From assembly GCA_011316305.1 (NCBI GenBank), contig SAUG01000108.1:62001-126000 (forward strand): a DNA stretch of 64,000 nt, given 5' to 3'. Of the stretch, positions 55,300 to 64,000 are shown piece after piece. The notes under the pieces were generated by a model that searched no databases, had not been told where the DNA came from, and saw only the letters and a program-made list of their open reading frames with translations. Position 1 is the stretch's first letter. Each line of letters begins with the position of its first letter. Both the position numbers and the translations under genes were made by a program. This stretch comes from Rusavskia elegans (taxonomy: Eukaryota > Ascomycota > Lecanoromycetes > Teloschistales > Teloschistaceae).

Positions 55300-58200
55300 G
55301 TGAAGCAAGAGGCTGCAGCAGAAGTCGAACCCAGGGCTCCAAAGTTGATTCGACAAATTGGGGAGGCAAGGCGCCAAGTGATTGCACTCTCGCCGACCAT
55401 GCGCCGAAAAGAAGCGAAACAGGCGGAGGAATCATGGGAGGAGGGTATTGACCCAAAGCTCGAGGAGACAATGAATCTCCCAACATCTCGGAGCGGTACC
55501 CCGACGCATCAGCCCCCTCGAGCAGTCTCAAAAACATCGAAGGACCAGAAGCCAATTGCAACAGCATCAATACCCAAGAAGCCGAAGACTCCGAGATCTA
55601 GAAAATGTAGGATTCCACACGCCTGTAACACTCGACCGAGCTAACACGGAGAAGCCGATCAAAAGCCTGATCCGACCCGTCAAAAGAAGATAAGCCTTTT
55701 CACACGGCGCCACAAGTTCATCACGGAACAGTCGTTCGGCACCTATACTACTACACAGCGCCGAGCATTCGAGCGAGACGTTTACGACTTTGCTCGCGCC
55801 TTGGGCTTTTCCAAAGCTCGCGCCAAGGCATCGATGTTGGTAGCAAGAGCTTTCTGCGGGGAGGAAAATTATGATACCGATGATACCAGACTTGATGACG
55901 ATGAGAGGGACGACTCTTCTGACGTCTTGGTCTCCCTTCCTTTATCCACGGGCATGGAAACAACGCATTCGAGTTTCTCAAGGGGCTTTTCAGCCACCAG
56001 TCCTTCGATCCCATGGAGTAATAATCCTCCGAGGACTGGTCTAGAAGTTCTACCATCAATAGAAGTGCGAGAAACACCTCGGAGTGAAGGGGGAAAGAGT
56101 AAAAGGGCTCGGAAGGCCGGGGAAGATCCCTCTGCCGGGCCTGGGGGAAAGAGGAGGAAGATCGACAGCGATCTCTGTACGAAGGACTATGAGTATGAGA
56201 ATGGTGATGCAGACGCAGGAACAAGGGGCCCACATTCTCCGGCCTTACAGAAGCCCGAGTCGAACGGACGACAAGAAGCAGCGGCAAACGAGCGCTCCCA
56301 ACACGAATTCAATAGCAAGGAACCTGCAGCGTCTGGAGTCCTTGAACGTCAGAGTACGAACGGTACTGGTGGTGGACCTGGCGCGATTAATGGGGAGCAA
56401 GCCAAGAACGATCAACCAGAGAAGGAGGGTCAGCAAAACAGCCAGGAGACTTCCAAGGGAGATAAGGCAAACGGGAAAAAGCAGCAGTCAAACCCAATTA
56501 TGCCTCCTAAAAACCACAACAGTGGCAAGAAGAAAAGGAAAAGCCAACATAGCGAACCTAAGGGACAGTCTGCCCCTGCTACTGCGGGAGAAAACGATAC
56601 ATCGACGGACGCTTTGAACGGCATCGATGATCGAGGTGCATTGGATACGTCACCGAAGCCACACCGTCAACACGCACACTCAAAGGGCGTTGACATAAAT
56701 GGAACTGCTGAGCTTCATCAAGCAGAGGAGCAATCTGACTTACCAAAGTCCGAGCCGCAAGAGGGGAAGGAGCGGGACGATGCTAAGCCATTGCTTGACG
56801 AAGAGGAAAGCGCATTGCGTGAGACTAAGAAGGGGAAGTTCGACCAACTCCTGGAAAACCTGCAGGTACTAGAGGCAAAGAAAAAGACGAAGAAGGAAAG
56901 AAGTCATGGTGTCAATAAAAACGAGCTGCGAAATTCTCAACAGAAGAAAACAACAGAAGGAGCCGACAAGCAGAAGGGAGATGATAGCTTTGAAGTGCGG
57001 GCGCAGGAATTGTTGCATGCCCAAAATGCGGCAAGACGGGCGCGAGAGGAAAAGGGGAAGACTCAGGATGCCGTCGATGTTGGCAAGGACCAGCCAGCAG
57101 AGTCCAAAAAGGTGGAGACGGCACTCCAGCGTAAAGAAAAGAAGATGACGAAAAGGGAGAAGAAAAAGAAGAGGCAATCCGAGGGCGCGTCCACGACCGC
57201 AATAGGTTTAGCAACGGGTTTTCAAAGTCCGATGATTCAGTCAGCATGACCGCTACTGATGAGGGAGTCTCTCTGCAAGAAACGATCTCCCGAGGCTCAC
57301 TTGTGCACTCAGAGGCCGTTGCAGCAGAGCAGGAAACAGCCTATGAGCTGAATGAAGCTCTGTCTTCACTGTCAGACCCCAAACGCCCCAACGAGGAAGT
57401 GGTCCATGAGCGTCCATCTACGCCGATCAAACAACACGCATCCAGTGCTGCATCCAGCCCATTATCAAGCTTACCTTCAAGTCCTCCCTGGCCAACACCA
57501 AGCCGTAACACGATCAAAGAAGAAGGGGAAGAGAAGCCAAAGCCAAAGAGACGCCAGGATGGATCTAAGTCTACTGCCTCGGGCCTGACACCAACCAAGA
57601 TTCCGAAATCCTCCGGCAAGGTGTCGCCCTACTTCACGGCACCACCAAAGCCTCCACGCGAACCAATATCTTGTATTCCCTTCCCGCCTCTTTCGTCCAC
57701 TTCCTTTGGTCTCATCCAAGAATCCCTGCAATCGAACCCCTTCCATCTCCTTATCGCCGTCATCTTCCTTAACAAAACCCGTGGAGCAGTCGCAATACCG
57801 GTATTCTACGACTTTATTACCCGCTTCCCCGATCCCTCCTCACTCGCCGGCGCGGATCTCGCGGAAGTTGTCGGCTTCTTTCAAAACCTAGGATTGCAGA
57901 ACCAGCGCGCCAAGAAATGTATTGGGCTTGCAAAAGCGTGGCTGGAACATCCACCCATGAAAGGCAAAAGATGGCGGCGGTTGCATTATCCGAGCCCCGG
58001 AGACGGCAAGGATATCAAGAGCAGTGAAGTGCCCATTGCTGATGAGGACCCGAGGGTGGCATGGGAGGTGGGGCATCTACCAGGTATTGGAGCATACGGC
58101 ATCGACTCGTGGCGGATATTCTGCAGAGATGATCTCCGTGGATTGGGGACAGCTGCATTACCTGAGCTCCCTGTCGAGGAAGGATTAAGAGAAAGCATGG

Positions 58201-58505
58201 AAGAAAAAGAATTGAAGCTCGAATGGACGCGAGTCCTGCCTTTGGATAAAGAGCTCCGAGCCTATCTCCGGTGGCGATGGTTGCGACTGGGATGGGACTG
58301 GGACATCAAGACTGGTGATCGAAGGCAAGCAGATGAGAAGGTTATGAAGGAAGCAGAAGGTGGAGGCATTATATACGAGGGGAATAAAGGTTGGATTCTA
58401 GAGGATGATGGAAAAGGACCGAAAGAGGAGGAGATCAGAAGTGTGGGTGGACTTTGTGGAATGGAGCATGGAGATGGGGATCAGAGTTTGGAGCAGCGGG
58501 ATTGA
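55300..58505 (+). CDS. MBD4-like HhH-GPD DNA glycosylase with long disordered N-terminus (exon structure unresolved)
   Basis: Three consecutive frames appear to belong together: 55300-55605, about 55650-57205, and 57240-58505. The last holds the enzyme: PFHLLIAVIFLNKTRGAVAI, then EVVGFFQNLGLQNQRAK, and the helix-hairpin-helix with catalytic Asp in HLPGIGAYGIDSWRIFCRD. This pattern marks MBD4-type mismatch glycosylases, which remove T or U from G mispairs after 5-methylcytosine deamination. The middle frame (RRAFERDVYDFARALGFSKA, then a long Lys/Glu/Ser-rich region with KKKRKSQ-type nuclear signals) resembles N-terminal regions of fungal members. The middle frame ends TGA at 57247-57249, four bases inside an ATG that could start the last frame. 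A small unrecognised intron, a frameshift, or two separate genes are all possible. The catalytic domain itself looks intact. Confidence 0.72.
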
Positions 58506-59390
58506 AGAGCCGAAAATATCGTTGAATATACTCATGATTTCAATCGGGCCGGATATGTTGTACCTCTCCTGATAACCTTGCCGCACTGTTAACGTAATGG
58601 GTTGTTCGAAGCATGAAGTGACAGCTGGACTTGAAGTGTTCAGCATGTTGGAATCTCTGGCCCGCAAAGGCTTGCGGCGATTGCAATACCCCTATCCATT
58701 CTGTTCCCCGTTTGGTTCTCCCGGACATACCGTCAACCTTGTCAACCCTGGCCACATCAGAGATATTCTTCATCGATCTCGGGTCATGACGGATCAGATG
58801 TATGTAAACAACTACTTTCCTTACCCCGAAAACAGATTCCGCCTTTTTGAGGAAATGTCCAGTGTTTCCACGGATCGGATAAAACGGATTTTTCCTGTAT
58901 CAAGCACGGCTATGGTTTAGCAAGATCTACTACGGGACCCACGAGAATGGAAGGCCAGACCCGAAGCGGGATGCTTCTTTCTCCAAACGAGCCTACCGTG
59001 ACGGCTTTAGATTTGACGTTATATGTATTTGGGAAGGTAACGATGCACATTGTGTCTTGCAGTGGATGGAGCCCATCGGAGCGTCTGGGTATTTGTTGCT
59101 ATAGAGAGTGTGTGTGTATTGGATGTGCTCCCTCTTTGGAGAAGTTCGTGCTGCCCTTATTGATGGTGGTAAGGGAGACTATGATACTGAGGTGTTTGGA
59201 AGTCGATTGGAAGAGGGGGAGCGGGATGTTCGGTACCTCGATATGGGATGCCGATGTGACGGTTGTAGGTTTGTCGCTGCTTTGAGTGTGAAGTTAATTA
59301 AGGGAAGCATGGCCGAGATATATTTTTTTGTCTCAGGTTTATTAGACCATCGGACACAACCTTCTAGGTAAAGGTTGCTATATATAGTAG
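58506..59390. other. Spacer at the edge of the AT-rich block
   Basis: Normal base composition until about 59390. Short frames at 58597-58920 and 58947-59285 show no domain. No gene supported. Confidence 0.35.
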
Positions 59391-59498
59391 CGGCCCGCCT
59401 AGGGCCTCCCCTAGGGTCCTCGCCTATAATACGCCTAGAATATTGCGACCGTAGCTTCGAATACTACGATTTCTAGAAGCCAGTTTATATAACGTCCC
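59391..59498. other. Transition into AT-rich DNA
   Basis: Composition changes abruptly here. The stretch has ctaggg/gcctag palindromic words and remaining CpG, unlike the DNA that follows. Possibly the edge of another repeat. Confidence 0.35.
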
Positions 59499-59789
59499 TG
59501 TATATCAGAGGGCGTTACGCTCGAGCCTAGCTATAGCCGTAGATATAGTCCGAGCTATTAAATAGTAAGGGAATTCTAGTATAGGTTATCGTAACTAATC
59601 CTATATACCTATAGAGGTATAGTTATAATATTACGAGATAAATTTATTATAAAGTAATTAAATAGAAAATAATAGAAACGTATTTAATAATTATATTAAT
59701 AACTAATAAGAAAAACTATCTATAGAAATAATAAACGATATATATAATAAAAATAGCTATAAAAGCTAATAGATAATCGTCTATTAAAA
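59499..59789 (-). repeat. LTR of the gypsy element (left copy, element 3' end)
   Basis: About 291 bp. Matches the right copy through tatatcag...cgttacg..cgagcctagctatagccgtag, the gtatag..ttat..taactaat stretch, and the agaaacgtatttaataatta block, to the gtctattaaaa end. Differences are mostly C/T and G/A transitions, as after RIP. Confidence 0.88.
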
Positions 59790-62700
59790 GTTTTATTAAA
59801 AAAAATAGTTATAGCGGCTTTAGACGGCTATAGATAATTAGGTTCGCTTATCTAACTAATTTTTTTAAAAAATCTCTATAGAATTATAGATATAATACGG
59901 TTCCTTCTATAGTATTTTTTTAAATCTTTTTAAAATTTTCTAGACGTATTTAAAATATTTCTTTAGTTTCTAAGTATTTTCTTTATTAGGAAACCCTTTC
60001 TATTTTATTAAAAATTCGTCTATCTCTTTTTTTTTATCTAAAATTTTCTCGATTTCGTATTTTTTATATTTATAATAGTATTAGTTTTTTACTAATAGAA
60101 CGTTTTCCGGTATTTTTTTTAATAAACCTATATAGAATTTAGGGAAGATTTCTATTATCGGAAGTTTTAGATATATTATTATTTTTCTAATATTATAAAC
60201 TTCGAATATTTCTATATATAGTTTATCTAGCTTCCTATCTATTAAATTTTTTATCGAAAGTAATATTTTATTTCTTTTTTTAATATTATAGTATTTCTTT
60301 AATTTATCTAGTTTTTATTTAATTTTTTCTTTTACTATCTAAATCTTTGCCTTTATTTTATTCTAGTTATTTTTTATTTTATTAATAAAGCTTTATACTG
60401 CCGGGTTTTTTATATCCGAATAAATTTTTCTCCGGATAATTTTATTATAAAGTAATTTATCTAGCGTTATCTAGATATTTTCGTTATATAATAAATTAAT
60501 TACTATATATATTATCGGGAAAAATTAAATCTAGTTTTCCCTTTCGTCTAAATAATAGATTCTAAAGTAAATTTTTAGTATTTAATTTATTTTTTCTATT
60601 TATCCGTCCGTTTATAGATAAAACGATATTAATATAGTCTATTCCGTTCTTACTATTTATATTAATCCTTTTATAAAATTTAAGATAAATAATTTATCTC
60701 TATCTAAAATAATTTTTTCTATAATTCTATTTTTATAAAATACCGTTCGTAATAATAGAAAAGTAAACTATTCCGCTATTATTATTATTTTATATAATAT
60801 AAATCTTATATATTTTATAAATCTATTAATAATTATTATTATAATAATATATAATATTTATATATATAAATTAACTAATTCCAAAATTTCTATAACGAAA
60901 TTTAATATAATTTATTAATAAAATATATTTAGTAATTATATTAGCTAGAGTTTATCTACTAGTTTCTAACGACTTTTTTTTACTATTATATATTCCGGAT
61001 TGTTTTTAATAAATTCTTTAATATAATTTTTAAATACTAATAGATTAATTTTCTTTTAAATTCTTTTTAGTATTTTTATAATCTTTTAATATCTAGCTAT
61101 CCTAGAGTTATATATTTATTAAATTATTTTATTTATCTTTTCCGAAGCTTCGGCCTTTTTAAAGATATTTTCTATTCTTTTTAAAAGAGATCTGGACGTT
61201 TTTTTTATAGCTTTATAATCTACTTTTCTATTTAAAATATCCGCGACTATATTATTAATACCTTTAATATATTTTATTTCGAATTTATAGTAAATTATTT
61301 TTTCTACCTACTTTTTTTATTATTAATTAAATTTTTTATCGATTAATAAAGTTAAAAGATCTTTATAATCGGTATATACTACTACTTTTTTATTAGTTCT
61401 ATTCGTATATATTTTCTAGTATACGAGGTTTATAATAATTGCTAATATTTTTTTATCTATTATTATATAGTTAATCTCTACTAGTATTAACTTTCTAGAA
61501 TAATATCTAAATATTTTTTCTTTTTAGAAAATATACGATTCTATTACTCTATCTAAAATATTTATATAGAAAATAATCTATTTATTAGAATAGAAAATTA
61601 TTAAAACCTTTTTAGACGCGAAACTTTATTTAAATTTTTTAAACGCTTCGCTCTAGATACGTATCTACTAAAAGGGTATATTATTTCGAAACAAATATAT
61701 AAATAGGACCGTTTTTTTAATATATTCTTCTATTATATTTTAATTAAATTCTATAAATTCTAAAAAGTTTTATAATATCGGCTATTCGCGTATTATTTAT
61801 GATTTATTTATTTCTATAGTAATATTTCTAGGCCTAATTATATATTCGAAGAATATAACCTCGTATTTATAGAATTCTAACTTTTTTTTTTAATTTTAAA
61901 ATTATATTTTCGGAATCTTTATAATATTTTATAAATATATTATATATATTTTTTTTTCGTTTTAGAAAATATTAGTATATTATCTATATATATTATAATA
62001 AAGATAATAATTTAATTATATAATATTTTATTAACTGTATATTATAAAATTACCGATATATTTATTAATTTAAAAAATATAATTAAATATTCGAATAGTC
62101 CGTATTTTATTCTAAATATAGTTTTTTATTTATTTCCGGCTTTAATTTATAGAAAATTAAACGTATTTCTTAGATTAAATTTTATAAAAAATTTAGCTTT
62201 TCTAATCCTATTTTTTAGGTCGGTTAAAAGCGGAAATAGATATTTATCTTTTTATATTATTATATTAAGTCTTCTAAAATCGATATAAAATCGGAAGTTA
62301 CTATTTTTTTTTAGAAATAAATATAATCGGTTATTTTATCTTTAATTTAGAATATTATATATATTTTTTTATAAAATTATAATTATTATATTATTTTAAT
62401 TCTTTTAATTAATTATTATTTAATCTATAAATTAGTCTAATCTTTAGTTTTTCCGGGTCTATTATAATAATTTTATAGTTTTTCTAGATATAAGCCGATA
62501 AAGGTAGTTTTTTTTCCGATTTTTTTAATATATTCTAGAATTTTTTAAAAAATTATAGAATTTTATTTATAATAGCTAATTCCTTTTTAATCTACTATTT
62601 CTAAATAAAAGTATTATATATTTTCTATATTTCGGCTAGTCTTTTAGATATATTAAAAAAGTAGATTCCTATTTTTAATTATATCGTTTTTTAAATAATT

Positions 62701-63102
62701 TCTAGATTTTATAATATAAACTATAGAATATCTAAATATATATCGCTTTATATTTTTATAATATTAAAAATAATCTTTTTCTTATATTTATTATTTCGTA
62801 TCTATAGGGATTTAGTTTAATATTTAATTCTAACGAATTTTATTTTATTAATAATTCCTATAAAATAAAGTTCCGTTTTTCTAGTTAAAGGAATATTAAA
62901 CTTTTTTATATATTCTTCTAATATAATATTCCGAGTAGTTTTTAAATCGACTAAAATCTCTATAGGTCGTCTAAATAATATTAGTTAAATAAAAATCCGA
63001 TTTTTATCTATTTTCCGAAATTATTAAAATATAATATTTCTATATATTAGAAGGTATTACGTTCGAGCCTAGCTATAGCCGTAGATATAATTCGAGCTAC
63101 TA

Positions 63103-63716
63103 TATCAGCGAATTCTAAAATGGATTTTCAGATTAGACCGGCTAACAGCTATTTCAATCCAAATAATCCAAAAATCTAAATAATCTAAAAATCTAAAAAG
63201 TAGATTTTCGATAGATTAAAGTTCTAATAGTATCTATAGTACGAATATCTGTTTAGTAAATAATCTAAAATAGGATCTATAAATAAGCTAAAAATAAATC
63301 TATATAATTTAATTCGAAAATAAAGTTTAGCGGCCGCCGCTAAAAGCGGAAATAACGAAAGTCGAATATCTATTTAATAAACCACGCTAGACCTAATCTA
63401 GTTAGATTCTAGTAAGGAAACCTAATATTTTCGATCTAGATAAAGCTAGTCTAGCGTTATATATAGGCGTATATAGGCCTACTAACTACTAATAAAGATT
63501 TAAACGAGTTTAAAATCGAATCTCTAAATCTTCTTAGCCGTCTTAGCCGTTTAGCCGTTTTAGCCGTCTTAGCCGCGTAGCTACGCAGCTTCGGGTATAC
63601 CCGAAATCGGCTAATAAGCCGCTTATAAGCCGCTTTCAGCCGTACCGGCTAAGAACCGGCTAAGACGGCTAAAACGGCTAAAATCGACTTTAAATCGGTT
63701 TTGAGAAATGTTGATA
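63103..63716. mobile_element. Tc1/mariner-type MITE (614 bp) flanked by TA
   Basis: The insert is flanked by TA on both sides, while the uninterrupted left LTR has a single TA at the same place (gagctat-TA-aatag). Ends are imperfect inverted repeats starting TATCA: left tatcagcgaattctaaaatg, right (reverse strand) tatcaacatttctcaaaacc, with differences mostly of RIP type. It has no transposase frame. The interior has Arg/Ala-like cgg/gcc word repeats (agccgt, cggcta) arranged as palindromes at 63535-63690, including gcgtagctacgc and cgggtatacccg. It is less AT-rich than its host element, so it probably entered after most RIP of the host. Confidence 0.8.
63530..63690. repeat. Palindromic agccgt/acggct array inside the MITE
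   Basis: Multiple agccg(t/c) words on the left half answered by cggct(a) words on the right half, with gtagctac and gggtataccc palindromes near the centre. It could fold into a long hairpin. Confidence 0.7.
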
Positions 63717-64000
63717 TAAATAGTAAAGGAATTTTAGTATAAATTATTATAACTAATTCTATATATCTATAGAACCGCGGTTATAATATTATAAAATATT
63801 TTTATTATAAAATAATTAGATAGAAAATAGTAGAAACGTATTTAATAATTATATTAATAACTAATAAAGGAAACTATATATAAAAATAATAAGCGATATA
63901 TATAACCAAGTAACTATAAAAGCCGATAGATAGCCGTCTATTAAAAATTCTATATTACGTCTACGATTCTATAGAGGTTCCTTGGAAGATTAGTTAGACA

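Larger units (their letters stand above)
59499..63949 (-). mobile_element. RIP-degraded Ty3/gypsy LTR retrotransposon
   Basis: About 4.45 kb of 75-85 percent AT sequence bounded by matching LTRs. Read on the minus strand, broken frames still show the enzyme order of Ty3/gypsy: a protease-like LVD motif near 62990-62930, reverse transcriptase YIDNILIF (the YxDD box) near 61990-61968, RNase H YTDYKDL near 61380-61345, and an integrase end reading TDG-stop-IEKIN near 60640-60590. All frames are full of TAA/TAG/TGA, as expected from C-to-T changes on both strands. Without the inserted MITE the internal part is only about 3.25 kb. The protease lies almost against the 5' LTR, so the gag region appears to be missing. 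Not functional. Confidence 0.85.
63040..63949 (-). repeat. LTR of the gypsy element (right copy), split by a MITE
   Basis: LTR sequence at 63040-63102 continues at 63717-63949. Removing the insert leaves about 294 bp, equal in length to the left LTR. Confidence 0.88.

Noticed and set aside
55751..56287. Minus-strand 178-codon frame
   Set aside because: Antisense to the Lys/Glu-rich frame of the glycosylase gene.
58597..59285. Two plus-strand frames of about 110 codons beside the AT-rich block
   Set aside because: No family resemblance or splice-linked extension.
1..64000. CRISPR arrays, bacterial operons or riboswitches
   Set aside because: The gene structure is eukaryotic with spliceosomal introns. 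The repeat arrays lack unique spacers.

Overview
The window is nuclear DNA of a filamentous ascomycete (Pezizomycotina, most likely Dothideomycetes). The evidence is short GT-AG introns (mostly 47-85 bp), fungus-only families (DUF7580, acuF-type zinc finger, ULD_2 ubiquitin-like domain, HET, Zn2Cys6 activators, CRH-type GH16, plant-pathogen-type GT2), and an extremely AT-rich tail that looks destroyed by repeat-induced point mutation (RIP). Nothing looks bacterial or mitochondrial.

Layout. 0-0.8 kb: the 5' part of a cell-wall GH16 transglycosylase. 1.4-11.7 kb: an accessory island of proteins from fungal incompatibility and NLR-type repertoires. It holds a stand-alone N-terminal domain protein, a degenerate intron-lacking copy of a DUF7580 gene, a HET-domain relic, a zinc-finger/ubiquitin-like protein whose C-terminus reads into a frameshifted piece of a CDF zinc transporter, and the intact DUF7580 gene. 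12-31.5 kb: mostly ordinary genes, namely a FAD-Rieske oxidoreductase, an isochorismatase-like hydrolase with an 8-nt microexon, an interrupted tRNA, a kelch protein, a secreted protein, hypothetical proteins, a DHA1 transporter and SDH2. 31.7-38.6 kb: a broken hypothetical gene, two double-psi-beta-barrel (DPBB) type genes that share Gly-Gly-Gln linkers (in one of them a roughly 590-bp array of a 12-bp unit), and a broken TNT-type NADase gene. 39-52.4 kb: GT2 glycosyltransferase, a 14-bp minisatellite, gamma-glutamyltransferase, a Cys-containing GPI-type surface protein, and a Zn2Cys6 regulator convergent with a damaged ATR1-like MFS transporter. 53-59.4 kb: a TDT-family transporter pseudogene and an MBD4-like DNA glycosylase. 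59.4-64 kb: a RIP-ruined Ty3/gypsy element with about 290-bp LTRs, one LTR carrying a 614-bp TA-flanked MITE.

Exon joins given here were chosen from splice signals, reading phase and remembered family motifs. No alignment or transcript data were used. Several genes (31.8-32.7, 37.8-38.6, 51.6-51.8, 53.3-54.5 and 55.6-57.3 kb) carry single-base frame breaks, so either this is a patch of decaying genes or the assembly has residual indels.

The most unusual items are the ULD-CDF chimera, the intron-lacking DUF7580 copy, the possible shared motif in unusually long introns, the tRNA interrupted between direct repeats, the all-frames-open GGGQ array next to a related linker gene, and the MITE whose empty site survives in the sister LTR.
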